From NCBI RefSeq assembly GCF_024713945.1, contig NC_134678.1, positions 2,790,001 to 2,854,000 of the forward strand: a stretch of 64,000 nucleotides of DNA, in the 5' to 3' direction. The translations under genes and the position numbers were made by a program. The notes beneath the pieces were generated by a model, which had not been told where the DNA came from, did not search any database, and worked only from the letters and a program-made list of their open reading frames with translations. The DNA is from Dermatophagoides farinae (Eukaryota; Arthropoda; Arachnida; Sarcoptiformes; Pyroglyphidae). How positions within the stretch are numbered: the first letter of the stretch is position 1; each line of letters opens with the position of its first letter. This document shows, one piece after another, positions 47,910 through 63,500 of this stretch.

Positions 47910-50900
47910 CTTAATTGTGTGAAAATGGTATTGACAATGAGTTATTAATCACTATTATAATATAATGACCATCATTGAGAGAAATAAAATCGATTGACTA
48001 TCGATCTTAATGGATCGTATTTCTTTCTTTGAAATAGAATAAGATAAGAAATTGCTGTAATTTGGACCATAAACTAAAACAAACGGATCAGTTTGTCAAC
48101 GCACACACACACACACAATGATCATTATGGTGGTCAACATTATTGTTAATTACTCTGACAATAAATGAATAGTTTATTTATTTTTACTTAAAGAAACGGT
48201 CCAAGTCATTTGAGTATGGTATTTTCTTTGGTTAGTTTTACAAATTTGGAAATTTAAGGAAAAAAAACAAGATAAATTAATGCGATATTCGCCAATTCAA
48301 TCTAAATTATCATTATAGCCAATTTGACAATCATCAATTCATTGGAAATGAATTTGAATAACAATTTTGAATTTCGTTTATTTTTTTTATATATATATTC
48401 CATGTCATTCCGAACAAAACGTTAATTGATGTGTATATAAATTGAGAATGTGTTTATTTCTTCAATGATTTTATGATAGAGAAAAAAACATCAATATGAA
48501 AGTTGAAATAAAAATTAGACAGTCGATTCCAAAATTATTTGATACTAATAATTTTTTTATGATTTTAGCTATAGAAACTATTTTCAAGGATAAATACTCT
48601 CACTATATATAGTTTATCGATTCACAGCTGACAACTAAACAAATAAACGAAAAACAAATAATTGATTTTCCATTCTATCCAACCAATAGGTAATCTAAAA
48701 TTATCGATTACAATTGATGAATCAGCCACTATCATAGTCAACAAAATTTTTGAAAAAAAACAAACAATTCGGGTGGTTCCAAACAACAACAACAACAACA
48801 TTCTAAAAAATTGATCATTATTTTTTAAAAATGAAAAAATTAATCATCTAAATGTGGCAGTGGTGGCTCCTTCTGCCATCAATGATATTGAATTATCATC
48901 ATCGTCATCATCGACTTAACCTAATCTGAATTCTAGAATGCATGTGATCCAACATTTATTTCTTTAAAGAAATAATAATGTCGTCAACCATCTTGCTCTT
49001 GATCATTGGTAATTATTTTTGGAATACCAATGTCTTTTCTATGATTATCATAAATGGCCATTGCTGGATTAATCATCACATTTAATAATTTCTTACATTA
49101 TGAAAAAGTAATAAATCAATACAATGGAAAAAAATTATATGGTTTTATCGTTTCTTTTTTTACGTATACGTTGTTGTGTCTGCATGCCTCAAACCATATT
49201 GATTGCATAAATGTGTCTAGGGATTTTTTTTACGGTCAAAAATAGTGTGGCCAGACACTATGAGAAAAATTTGAAAATTGTCCAAAAACAACAACAGCAA
49301 AAAAACGTAAGCAATTATCGTTTTACATCTAAAAACATTAAATTTTTTTTGAAATAGTTGACAGGAATGTTCACATGCCAGACAGACGGACAATATAAAC
49401 GAATTAATGTGACAACAATAAAAAGACCTAAAAGAAATTAATTTGTCATCATTATTTTCTAAGGTAAGGTTTTATTACAAACACACAAACAAGCATACCA
49501 AATGTTAAAGTCATTTTTTTTATCTAGGAAAAATGGAATAGATAAAATTCAAGTTACGAATATTGGAAAATTCTGGAAAATTTTAAAATTTCAAACGAAA
49601 AAATTAAATGGAATCACTCACATTGTATCGAATTGGGAAAATGAATTTGTTCAATGGAATAGAGAATGTCTTCGGGAAGAATCAATATCCTAAAAGTAAA
49701 TTAAAAGCAAAAGAAAAAAAATCAAAGTCATGAGCATGGCAAATGGACAAAATGTACGTGATCGTATCACGGGAATTGAATGAAATTTTTTCAATTTCAA
49801 GACGACGAATAGATTCTGGATAACATTTGTGTGGGTTTTTTTTCAATTCACTATTCATCGTGAATGATGATGATGATGATGATTTCAGAATCTACATTGA
49901 TCAGACCAGCAGTTTTTTCTGATATGTTGATGTTGATGTTAAACCATTATCTTTGAGACCAATTTATTATGATTAGGTTGGCGATGTGAAAAAGTCAAAA
50001 TCAATAGATAATGTAATACTCATTCGTTTTAGTTTTGTTTTTCCATTTGTTTGATTCACAAGAACTATGTGTGCACTGTTGTTCACGAATATCAAATGAA
50101 TTAGAATTTATCCAGGAATACTAGACGAAGATTTAGTTCTATAGAGTTTTTTTTTCTGTAACAAATAAAGAAATTGGCCAAGTTTATTTTTCATCTTTTG
50201 TATGTCATTATTCGTTAACATTTTTTTTTCCTTTGAACGAGGTAATACCCAATTCCATTGAAACCATGTACAAGAAATAGTAGTTGTAGAAAAAAAATGT
50301 GATAAGATCAGATAGCAGTGAGATAAAGACTTTTTTTCTGGAAATCTAATGGCCAAAAAAATGATGGAAAAAACCTTATGAATTTTCTTCTGGAATATAT
50401 ACGGAATTCCAAAGTTTGAATATTATCAATATAAAATGTTTTATGATTTAAAATCGTTCATTCGTGACGAGTACAAATCGATTTGGACAAAAAAATAAAA
50501 AAAAATTTCTATTTCTAGCTAAATAAGACTAAATGATGTCTAGCCCACACATATATTTACACACACACACACACAATCACTGGAAATATTGGATCAATCA
50601 TTGAAAATCTAAATAGAGATTCCATGTGTCGAATTCAATGTGTTCATGTGTTTCAAAAAAAAATAAATAAACAAACAAAACAGATCAAAACGATGACGAT
50701 GGAATGAGCAAAAAAAATAAAAAGCAATTTCAATTTTACGCCAAAAAAAAATTACGAATCAACATTATTATTGAAATGGACGGGTCAATAAATACGGAAT
50801 TTTCACTGGAAAAAAAAATCCGAAAGCTGGAATTTTTATTTTTTAAACACAGATTCAAACATCTTTTTTAACCCTGTTTTTTGTTTAAGCATTATTCTGC

Positions 50901-53900
50901 ATGCGATAACTTGATTCAAATTATTATTATTATTCGAAATCATTCAATCGTATTGAAAGGAAAAAAAATATTACAATGAAAAATTTTAAATAAACTTATG
51001 AACCACCGCCACCACCCCATTCACAAGTGTATAATTGGGTTCAATGCATAGGCGATGTTTGAATTGAAATTAGATCAATGATTTTTCAATGAAAAGAAAA
51101 AAATGAAATACTGACTGACTGACTGACTTCATCACTCCCTATTTGTTGTTGTGAAAATTCAATGTGAAATGGATGCTCAAACAATAAATAGAGACAGGAA
51201 AAAAGTCACAACAACAATCAAGTTTTTATTTTGCATATTTCGGAAACAAATTTAGCATAAAATCAATCCTTAATATACAATTCAGTCAGCCATTACCCCA
51301 GGATCGAAAGGATCAAGGATCTTTATAATAATTTTTCTTTCTTTTTGACAACAACAAAAAAAATATAACTCAATAACTTGAATGATTTATTTGCATTTGA
51401 TCCTCATTGCAGCCTGCAGTTCATCATCATCATTATTTGATGGCAGAATTAATGAATAATAGAAAAAAAATTGAGCGTATGTGTGCTATATGATTTTCAT
51501 ACATATTGACGTTTTCCGATAACGAACCTAATGATTTCTATCGATTTTTTTTGTTGCATTGATTTCAATACTAAACACATTCTCTTCGATGGAAAAAAAT
51601 GGGAATAATTTCCAATTGAATGAACAAATTCTGAACCAAATACCAAATCTCATATTGTAAGATGAATCAATCTTGTTGAAATTGATTTTAATTTATATTT
51701 TTTTTATTTCGTTTCGTTTTTTATAAAATTTTCATACGAATACAAGTTCACAGGTAGATCGATAGATGGCGCCTAATGATCATGAAATGTAAACAAAAAA
51801 AAAATTAGAATAGTATTTGGTCATCATCATCATCAAGTTTAATTACATTTACCAAATATATTTCGGTGTCTAAGAATAACATTACAGAAAACAATTAAAA
51901 ATGGTCACCATTTCCAGAATTATATACCAGAAAAATACAGTCATATACGAATGAATGAATACAATATTGTCGTAACAATTCAATGGATGATTATTTCATA
52001 ATGAGTTTCATTATTATTCTTCAATAGGTTGTCCTTTTTTTCTTGTTGATTATTGTACTCGTTCATCGTTCGGAATTAGAGAATGGAATTGACAAAAAAA
52101 ACGAAATCTCAAAATCATAGGACAACAGAATAATGTCACATGATGAACGAAGGCTAAATGATAATTTTCCAATGATGATGGTCGACATACAACAGAATAT
52201 AATCTTTTTCCTCTATCGACTAAAATCTTTGTGTTCTTTGATGCGAATGATGATGATGATGATGATTGTTGTCGCTGGGTAATGAACCAAACATTGTGAA
52301 TTGATGTTTGTATTTGTGTGTAGGTATATATTCTTTTTTTGTATTCAAAACCAAAAGAAATGGATAGACCAAACAATAACAACGGCGACGACGACAACGA
52401 CAACGAATTCAATTTTTTTTTTTATACACAAGCAATAAACGAAATATACAACGAATCGCCACAATGATGATGATGATGGTGGTGGTGGTGGAACTAGACA
52501 AAATTTGCATATATATGTTGATTTGCATCATCATCTTCATTAGTGAGCAATTTCTTTTTTTTTCATCCCAACACAGTGAACATCTCTGAAAGCTTTAGCA
52601 TTTCGTAAGAATGAATGAATGGAAAAGCAATAGAAAAAAAACACACTACCCTCATCCAAATCCAAAATCCGTTTGATCATATCCGTGGATGTATTTGAAT
52701 TGAATATAAGAATTTTTTTTTTTAGCTTGTTCGTTTTATTATTATTATTATTATGGCCATCATAGTAATTCCAATTGACTTGATTTCATTAAACTTTCAA
52801 TCTCAAAATGCATGTGGCCATATAATAATCGTATATACGATTCGTTGATACGATTCAATGGTTCGTTTATATGGTTGATTTTGTTTCACATGTAGGATGT
52901 GTTTAGAATTGTTAAACGATGTCATTTTTATAAAATGCTTGTTTTTTTTGCTGTTGTTGCCGGAACGATGATCAACACACACAAACACGGGTATACATAC
53001 AAGGCATTCATTAAAATGAGTGAAACACATAGTAAGAGAAAAAAAAGAAAAATGAACGTAAAAGTAAGAAAATATTCATGCAGATCTAATTTGTATTTAG
53101 CCACGAATGTTAATCATCATCATCATCATTTGATGATGTCGTACTAGAGAAAATTCTATACTAATTCTCAATTGCAAATCTAATTTCATTTCTTAATAGT
53201 CGTTTTTTGTTGTTTGTTGCTGTTGATGATGTCGATGGCTATGATTATATATGGTCTGGTAGAAAAACAAAATTTTTTACTTGTCAATAATAAAATCATA
53301 ATCATTGTATCGTTTGTCAAATTGACCAATCCTAGTAAATTTTTTTTTATCTATTGCTTAAGTTGACCTGAATGAAGAGAAGGGAAAAACAAAAACGGAT
53401 ACTAAACAACAACAACAACAGTCCTTTAGGGCTTATGATTATTGTCGAAATGTGAAAATGAAAAAAAAACCGAATTTGTCAATTAATAATTGATGTTAAC
53501 TATAGTAAAACAACAACAACAACAACAGTGACAAGATCATGAATATATTCAATCATTACAATAATTATCTACCAACGCAAATTTTTTTTCAGTAATAATC
53601 CTTACATTATGACTGTCAATGATTTTTTTTCTGTTGATTGGAGAAATCTAAATCTTCAATCTTTCATCTAAAATCAATGATATGAATCGAAAGTTGAAAA
53701 TCATGTATAAACGAGTTGAAAGAATTCATTATTTTTTTTTGTTGTTGTTGTTGTTGTTGTTGAGAAAGAAAGAGAAAAAATTCTAAAATTCAATGGTTTT
53801 TTGTTGTTGTTGTTGTTAACATTTTTACCAATAAACGATATAAACGATAATTTAATCGACTAGACAATATATCAGTCGGCAAGTTAAATCAAGAATCAAA

Positions 53901-56900
53901 AAAAATGATCTTGTGGTAAAATGAAGAAAGAAAAAATCGAATATGAAAAATAAGCTCAATTTTTTTTAAAAAATATGATTTTATGCGCTTGGTTTATATA
54001 TGGTGATAAAAAAAAACATTTGCATCGACAAATGAATGAATATTATTATGACTAAAGAGTAAAGACGAGATTATGATTCACGGTGAAAGCAAATAAAATT
54101 TGAATCACCATTGATGCCCATGAATATAGGAAAATTAAACGAAAAACAAAAACAAAACAAAACAAAACCATAGTAAGAATCGAAATGATGATGAAAAAAT
54201 GCCGACAAAATTTTTTACCAAAATTGCGATCCAGAATTTGTTCATCACACACACATTGTACATGTGAAATCAAGTGGGGGAAAAAAACGTAACCAGAAAA
54301 AAATATGCAAAAATACTCGCAACTAAACAGAAACTAAATTTATACCGGCAATGAACACACACACACACACGCATCCACAATATAAACGGAAAAATTTAAT
54401 TTTATCACCGAATTGAAAATTTTCTTTGGTTGATTGTAGCAAACTTTTTTTTTCCCAACAACTAAATTGTTGTTTTAGGCAATGCAGTTGTGTTAAACAT
54501 CTATGAAACATGATGTACAGAGTTGGAAAAACACACACACACACACATACAGACAAAATACAATAATGTTGATGAAGGCAATAAAAGTTCTGGGTCTGAA
54601 CAAAAAAATAATTTCAATTTCCCAGCCATTTATCTCTAGAAAATAAAAAGATTTTAACAATTCAACAAAACTGGAACGCATCTCATCATCTGATATCTAA
54701 TGCATAATATTATGAGCAACCATTGAAACATACACACACACACACATACTGATCTTCCACTTGACGTAACCCATGTCTGTAACAAAATACAATCACTTTC
54801 TATGTATACGAGTTTGAGTGTATTTGGATTGTTCCAAAATAATAATAATACGGCATTCATGTCAAATGCCGGATATATTCTACAATGAAAATTGCGTTTT
54901 CTATCATCACCATCATCATCTTATTCAATGAATCAGTAATGAAAAAAAAAGAAATTTTATAGCAAAAATAAAAAATAAAACGAAGAAATATTAATTGATT
55001 TTTCCTCATTCCTGATTCATTCATTCATTTATTTCTTGCAATCAACCAACCACCTATTTACCATTAAGATTTAATTAGATTCTTTTTTTGTCATTGTTTA
55101 ATTAGCATCACTTTTCGTTTTTCATCATTATCATAATAATAATAATAATGAAATGATGACGAATGCTGAAGGCTTTATAATGATGATAATGTTGATGTAT
55201 ATATGACCCGGGTGTGTGTGTGTGTTTGTGTGTTATCTTTGGGTCAAAATCTTACGCGGTTAGCCTATTGTTTTCTTTATTATTCTGGTTTTTCTAATAG
55301 TTCTATACCATTATCATCATCATCATCATCATCATCGATGTCATTGTCATTGTTAATGACAATGTATGTGGATATGTCGACGAACCTATAGAGACAAAAT
55401 AAAAAAAACTGATGATGATGTTGATCAAGATGAAAAAATCCATTTGAAAAATGTTAATGCATTTTCAAATAGTAACCATAGTCGACGGGTTTTTATTTTG
55501 CCACAATACTACATTCATTTTTGTATCATCATCAACATCAAGGATATTATCAATCCACCCATCCATTTAATGTACATATAAGAAATTTTACAGTATAAAT
55601 GATTGACTATATGAATGGTCAACCAATCTTTCGTTTGTTGTTTTTGTTTTACTATTCAAATGTCAACATCAAGAATCATCTTCATCTATCAAGTGAATAT
55701 TTTTATATATTTTTTTTTGTCCAGATAGTTTCCTATCAACTTTGTTTTTTTTTCACTTTGCTAGTTTGTATACATGTGTGTGTAGAGCCATCCAAAATGA
55801 AGAAAAAAAAAACAGAATGATATTCAATGACCAATGAATGTCAATCGCAATCGAATAAATAATCATTCATTTTGAATCTGGCCGTATAGTTGACCGCAAA
55901 CAAAATTTTGGCAATCTTTTTGAACTAGATTTTATTTTTCTTTTCTTTTCTTCTTACAGTTGGATAGTTGTTGTTGTCCATGAAGAAACTTTGATGATGA
56001 TGTTGATGATGATGATGATGACGGATAGAAAAAAAATAAAGTTGGATAGATTGTAGAAAGGATATAACCATAGTGATCAATTTTAGTTCATATCATCATC
56101 AATAAAACCATCCATTTCATAATAATCATTTTCACATTGTCAGTTGATCCGATGACGATGAGGTACAATCATTAGACAGACAAACAGACCGAAATCGGGC
56201 ATCGAAAAAGTCAAATTTTTGCCTGAATTTCTTATAAATGTTAATTCGTAATTCATTTTCGATCCATCGAAAATGATAACAACAATAAATATGCGAAAAA
56301 CAAACAAACACACCGATAAATTTGATGGATGGATGTGTGTGTTTTTTTCAAAGAAAGAGAGAGAGAAAGAGAGAAGAGAAAAAAGTGAAAATTAAAAGCC
56401 ATATTCATGTATGTCTGATTAACAGCAATCAAAAAAGATTAGAATATTATCCATGGTAAATAATCAAAGATAATCCATGAAAAAATGAAAATTTTATAAT
56501 CTTTTTTGACTGAAAAAAAAACCATTCATATTTGATGTATTTTTATTCTGTATAATTTTCACAATCAACAATAACAGGAACAACAACAAAAAACAAAAAA
56601 ACAAAATCGAATGTAAAAAAGAATCTAATCATCATATTATCCATCGGCTTCACACCACAACCGCAACCACAACATCAATGTCGACAAAAAAAAATTTTCC
56701 AATAATCTACATTTGACCACGAAAATTTTTTTTTTTATTTCAAAATCATCAAAATAGATATATAAAAAAAATCAAAATGGCCAAAATGATGATGACGATC
56801 ATCATCATCATCTGTAAACCTAGCAATTATAATAATGGCCAACAATTAGCTGACTAAACATTATATCAAAATGGTGAATTTAAGTTAGAGAAAAACAAAA

Positions 56901-57240
56901 ATCTGGCTATATTTTTCTTTCAAGATCAAGATAGATCAGGTTAGATAGATTAGATTCATCATCATCATCATCAGCATTCGTAAATGTAAGGTTATGAAAG
57001 CGAAACACACCAGTACACACAAACATACACACACTGATGCATACATTTTCATTGTTCTTATTATATAAAAAAAAATATTTTGCTCTTTTTTGGTTGGTTG
57101 TATATAATATTTTCGGCCCGACCTCTTTGCTTTTTCCCTATTTCACTGTTGTCGTTGTTGTTGTTGTTGTTGTTGTTGCGGTTCATAAACATTCATTCAA
57201 TTCAATTCAAAATTCATTTCTCTCTCTATCACTCTTGTCC
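47910..57240. other. About 9.3 kb without a recognisable gene
   Basis: No conserved frame was recognised. Contents: (CA)n at 48102-48117, 50559-50574, 54355-54370 and 54531-54547; (ATG)n at 49865-49882, 52246-52264 and 55994-56020; (CAA)n at 48784-48799, 53406-53420 and 53511-53527; (TTG)n at 53741-53761; (GACT)n near 51113-51127; and long A/T tracts. The stretch could be intergenic or a long intron. Confidence 0.5.
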
Positions 57241-57244
57241 TCTA

Positions 57245-57502
57245 TCATACACACATTCTACCATCATGAATCAACAGTTGGTTCATCCGAACGAATTGTT
57301 CGGAATTGTCGGCCCAATTGGCCTCCATACCATTATTCAGTAATACAATAGCATTCAATGAATGAATGAATGAAGCAAAAAATAAACCGACCAAGACTAT
57401 AATTATGGCTATTACACGCAACGCTTTATCCAGAAGAAAAAGAATTGGTCTATTCTTTCTCATTTTTTGTTTGTTCATTCTTTTAGTGGTGTTTACTGTC
57501 AC
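57245..57502 (-). CDS. Uncertain membrane-protein first exon (85 codons open)
   Basis: The frame begins with basic residues (MTVNTTKRMNKQKMRKNRP), then a strong membrane segment at about 28-45 (LRVIAIIIVLVGLFFASF), then a polar, less biased stretch with NWADNSEQFVRMNQLLI. Codon choice and GC level are unlike the AT-driven chance frames nearby. A GTAGAA string at 57256-57261 (minus strand) could be a splice donor after HDG, so this may be a first exon of a type II membrane protein. The opposite strand also has a short frame from ATG 57266 to a stop at 57341-57343 (25 aa), so the strand is not certain. I do not recognise a family. Confidence 0.25.
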   Translation of the reverse strand: MTVNTTKRMNKQKMRKNRPILFLLDKALRVIAIIIVLVGLFFASFIHSLNAIVLLNNGMEANWADNSEQFVRMNQLLIHDGRMCV

Positions 57503-57509
57503 TTTATCA

Positions 57510-60500
57510 AAAAAAATAAAAAATTAGCTGTCTAGCTGCATGGAACTTATATATGAATATATATAAATATTGTATACATTCAACTACAATAATAATAATG
57601 ATGACAAATGAAAAGGTGGCCTAATGATAATCAACAATTTTTGGAATGGACTGTCGGGTATTTTATCATCATCATCATCGTCATTATTATTTGCTGAATT
57701 TTCCACGCAAACATACATTTTTATGTGTGTGTGACACTGCCCATTATTGTCGTTATTCAATACAGCAATATTGTCATTAATTTGTTCATAAATTTTATTT
57801 CATACAGTTTCCCAAATAATAAAATGAAATACACAAACACGTGCAATAATATTAGATGTTGACAGTGGAAAAAAACGAGCTGCCCATTTAGTTCTGATGA
57901 CTATAAATTATCATCATCATCATAAGAATTGAAAAAAATTAGTCATTAAATGTTGTTAATTATAATCAACAAAGATGATGATTACTTTAATTGTTCATGT
58001 TGACAGTTCCATTTCTTTTTTTTTCAACAACAGGTTGTTCAAATGATGATTAAGAACCTTCATAATCATTTCCAAAAGATTGATAGCATCAAGATAACCT
58101 TGAAAAAAAATTCCCAATTAATCAGGTCATCAGGTGTTATTTCGTCATCATCTACATAATGATAAATCAATCATCTAATTATACTAGTTTTGATTAGCTG
58201 TGTAAAAAAAAATCTATTTCCATCCTGGTAAAAATTCAAGTAGAAACGATTTTCATATAAAATATAATCATTGATGTTGAAAATGCGATAAAATTCAATT
58301 GCAGTAATCATAATACTAATAATAATATTTCACAAACGGAAGAAATCTATATAAAATATAAAATTCAGAGATAGAAAGAAAAATGTCACAAAATTCTTAA
58401 TGAATTACTCATATTACATGATCATGGATTTCAATTTTTTTTTTATTTGGTCAATCTCTATGTATTTTTGTCAAATACGATTGGTTTCGCACACATATCT
58501 TAAATGGTTAGTGAATGAATAATAAATTTCAGTCACTTATGAAGACATCGTTTTTTTTTTGATAGAAATCCTTGAATTGTAATATCGATCGACAATCAGA
58601 TTAGGTTCAAATATAAATGATAAGAGTTTAAGAATTTATTTCATCACCCAACAAAGATATGCCATGAGAGAGAGAGAGAGAGAAAAAAAAATTATCGAAA
58701 ATAAAATTCATGGACGGATATTTTTTTTTTCATTTATACAAATTCAATTTTCATCGGTCATCATTTAAGTTATAATATGGATCCGATTATCATTTCGAAA
58801 TTATTTTCAACAACAACAATATCAACAACTGATTGATAAAAATAAAAAAAAACACACAAATAAAATAAATTTCATACAAACTGAATGATTATAATTTATC
58901 CATATAGTGAATATATGAAAAATATTTTTTTTCTATGAAATTAATAATACCGATCATAGAATATTAAATTTCAAACACATTGGTCGGGTCCATTTGAGTG
59001 TTTGTTTTTCACCATGGTGTTAGACCATATGGAATAAATCTTAGAAAAAAAATTGAATATAATAGAATAAGCTAATTTAAAATCGACAACGTCGGTATAC
59101 ATTCTTGTTCATCATCATATATTCATAGGATGTATACATTGATTGTAATCAGAGACTTCTGAATCGACGACGACGACGACGGGAACGAGAATGATGATGT
59201 AATAAAAAAAACGAAATTTTCTGTTTCATGCCTGATTTTTATGACTTTTTTTCACACAACAATGAATATGATGGCACAATGATGATGATGATAGAAGCAT
59301 AAAACAAAATAAAAAAAACCAGAAAAAAGACTAATGAAAGCAAAAAAAATTTGGAACCAAGATTGAAACAATTTTTCTCAAACGAATGGAAAAATAAAAA
59401 TGAAATAAAATAAAAACAAATGAACAAACGAACGAACGAATGAACAAAAAAAAACCTAACCAGACATGATGATATCATGAGATTGAGATTCATTCAAGAT
59501 ATATAATGTGTGTATGTATGGTAGGGAATCCGGTGAACTGTGTGGATATGATTATTATTGTTATATAATCATCATCATAATAATAATAATTGAGTAAGTG
59601 TGTGTGTGTGTGTGTGTCGAATGTTCACGCTAATATTATCACTATGTGTCATGTAATAAAAAAAAATTACATCATCTTGAATGAATAAAATTATCCGAAA
59701 AAAAAGTGAAAAGTCAAAATAGAAAGATATTGGTGCGTGTTCGTGTGTGTGTGTGTGTATTTGCGATTGATGAGTTTCTTCTGCAAAAAATATCTACGGT
59801 TCCCTAGAGCACACATTAATTACCATCTCCTATATTATTTTCATAAAACAATCCGCATCATCAAAATCATTGGACAAGAAAAACAACAAACAATTGTAGA
59901 ACAGAGAAGAAAAAGATTAACCATAACATTTTTGCAACCACATTGCCTACCCTATTACTTTGAAAAAAAATGAATGCATGTTATTCATTTCGTTGTTTCA
60001 ATGCAGGATGTATCACAGGGCAATAAACATCACATCCATTTTATATGCGTGTGTGTGTGTGTTCGTATGTGCATGAAAAAGAATTGTGCCCGGTTTCAAA
60101 TCATTGTAACCTAATATTATATATTTGAGATGCACAAATTCATTCACTCATTTAAAATGCATACATAGTACGCATAGTATTAAAAATTTATACAATTAAA
60201 TCAAATTATTATTATTATATTTAGCAAAGAATTCTACCGAAATTATTAAGTGATAAAAAAATCTTTATTGTGAATTTGAAACGAGTTTTTATTGATGCTA
60301 AAATCACCCATCGACTGTACCATGTAAAATAAGATTTGAATTTCATTTTCAAACAAAAAAAAATCATAATAACGACCATCGGTGCATCCTTTTCATTGAT
60401 CTTTGTGAAATTATTATGTTTTCGAATTTCATCAGTTATAAAAATGAATAATTGATTCCTGAATTTTTTTCCAATTGATATTATTGATTTCAAAAAGCGA

Positions 60501-63500
60501 AAAAAAACCCGATTTAATAAGTAAATGATGTGACAAACTAACGTGATGATCATAGCCATCACTTGATAGAATGCGATGAAATATTTTAAACCATAATTGC
60601 GGTTACTATAATAAAGATAAATTCAATTTTTTTATCTGTTTAAACATTAAAAATCTTTGAAATTTTTTTTTATTCATTCACCATCATTAAATCATCTTTA
60701 TGTTCTGATATCTTCTAATGAGAGGAATATATTTCAGAAGATACATTGTAAATAATAAAAAAAAACTCTAAAAAACATCATCACACCTTGACCATGGTCA
60801 TCAACATCATTATTTCATCCAAATCATTATCAATAGTAAAAGATATTTTCGGCATCATTCAGGTAGCTAATAATCATAATGATGACCAATCATACAGATA
60901 ATAAACAAAAAATAAAAAATTCTCATGGCAAATCATTTGATTCATTCAAATAAACACATCATATAGATTTCAAAATTTATAACTTGAAGAAAAAACAAAA
61001 TAATGTAATTAAATGAAATAAAAACAAAACCAATCGACGATAATTTTCCATTGAAATATTTGGAATTATTCATATAACTGTATGATAATTAAACTGAGAA
61101 TCATGTGATAATTCTACAGAAAAAAATATTGGTCAAAGACAATCAGTCTAGACTTATCATTATTATCATCTTGGGTTTTTTTTCGTCGATAAATCGAAGA
61201 AATATCTTATTTTATTATTTACGACTTTGAACGAAAAAAAATTAAATTCTCACTCTCATTATTTTTCATCATCATCATCATCATCATCATAATCATTTTT
61301 TAAATATATGGGGCACATATAAAATTTTCAACTTGGTCATTTGGAAAATGACCATAGAAAAAGAAATTTTGGTCCATGGATGAAAATGGCCACAACAAGT
61401 CTGCTACATAATTCGTCCGGGTCAAATCATTTGATCTTGGATAATTTGGTCGAGCCATATTACTACATATCTGTACGAATAAATTTTTTTTCAATAAAAA
61501 AAAATTTTTTTTTTCGTCCAGTTTAAACTTGATCACGATCATTGTTTATTTGTTACACAGAGGCAATATAAAAGAAAAAAAAGAATGATAATTATCGTGA
61601 TAAAATATCATTGAATTGAATTGTACCTGTGTGGTGTAAACAGATATAAACATTTCAACGAAAAGCAAAATGAATTAATTTCATATATATATATGGATTG
61701 ATAATAATAATTCAATGATATAGATTATCGTTTTCAAGATCAATCAAATGTAATAAAATACGGCAGAAGTGAGAAGAAGAGAAAAGTGGAAACTTTAAAT
61801 AAATGGACAAAACATATGTCATATATGGAAAATTTTGAACAATTTCGTTCAATATCTTCGATTTTTCTCCAATTTTCTTTCTTTTTTTTTATCATTGATT
61901 GATTATAGATTTAGAATTGAAATAATTGTCATAATTATAGGCTTTCATCATAATAATCATAATAAATTACCGAATTACAATTCCAAAGTGGATTGGTCGA
62001 TACTTTTTAAGGTGTGTTTGTGTGTGTGCGTGTGTGTGTGATTCAAATTCCAACGTTATCATGTCTGAATTAAATCAGTTCAATGATTTAGATTAGTTAT
62101 TAATCATTCATTTGAAAGATTATTATGGCTCCTGATGAACAATTTTTCGCTCAATTCCTTGTAAAATGATGAAAAATAAATATAAATAAATTTTAAAATA
62201 AAAAAAAGTTTGAAATTGATCCATTTTATCATGGGAACAAGAAAAATGGATACAATCAACTACTTCTACCACTGTGATTGTCTGATCAAATCTCTTGTAT
62301 TCCGTGTGGATTTCAGTATCCTGTCTGCAAAAAAAAAAATTAAAAATTCACAACTTTTTTTTATCAACAAGCATCAAATAAAACATCATTTTCACTATGA
62401 CAAATTTGTTGTACGAAGAGAAGCGATGATGAAACAAGAATTATATAAATATTTAATATACATTTGAAAGCTATGATTAAAACAACGAACAAAACATCAA
62501 CCGACCGAATGATGAGTTCATCATCATCATCAATATGCATATATGATGTGTAACAGAGTTACCGTTCTTGTTGTTGTTGTTATTACCATTATGAGATATA
62601 TACACTTAATAGAATCGGAAAAGATGAGATTCATAAATTAACTAGAAAGATAGTAAAAAAAAATGTAAGTTTATTCTGCTTAATAATCAATAATAGAGAG
62701 CAAGAGACTTTCATCATCATCATTATTATTACTATGTGGTACAAATTCTATGTTGAATGTTGATGAACATTTTTTTTTTTTTTTTTTTGAAACAGAGAAA
62801 ATAAAGTACAAAAAAAATCCTTTTTTACATAATGGAAAATAATATTTTCATACATCTCTTTTGGGAAATTTCAAGTGTGTGTAAATGATGTATAAATTTA
62901 AAAAAAAAAATGAAAAAGAAATCGAAAATTATTCACCGGAATATTATTATTATTATTGAGAGTTGAAAAGTTGTATTCTACCTTTTTTTTTGTCAAAACA
63001 AAATGAACTTTTTGTGAAAATCACAATCACAATCATCATCCTAAAAAAAACAATAGAAATGGAATCGAAACAAAAAACTTTTTATTCAAATCAAATTAAA
63101 GGAATCAAAAAAAAAATCAAATCTTGTTATGGATGCAGCAGCAATCAAAAACAAAAGTGGAAACTTTGAAAAATTCTGCTTTTTTCAAAATGCAAATTTT
63201 GAAAAAAAGTTACATATTTTGAAAAAAAGAAAATATTCCAATCATGTCGATGGGATTGTTGTTGTTGTTGTTATGGCATTGATTTTTTTTTTGGGATCCA
63301 TGCATTAGAATGGAAATCAGCATGTGTGTGTGTGTGTGTGTTCTCTATGCACCATAATCAATGGAAAATATTTTGATGGAAATCGACATTGACATGTCGC
63401 GAATTATGTCATGTTGACCCAAAAAAAGCTGAAAAACAAAATTATCATTCAAATGATTAATGGTGCTACATTGGAAATATTGTGCCGAATCATCATCATC

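Noticed and set aside
59737-59973. 78-aa plus-strand frame with QEKQQTIVEQRRKR
   Set aside because: It begins in a (GT)n repeat (MFVCVCVY) and has no recognised domain or gene signals.
62770-62788. T19 tract as a possible retroposon tail
   Set aside because: There is no retroposed body or target duplication next to it; long T tracts are frequent here.
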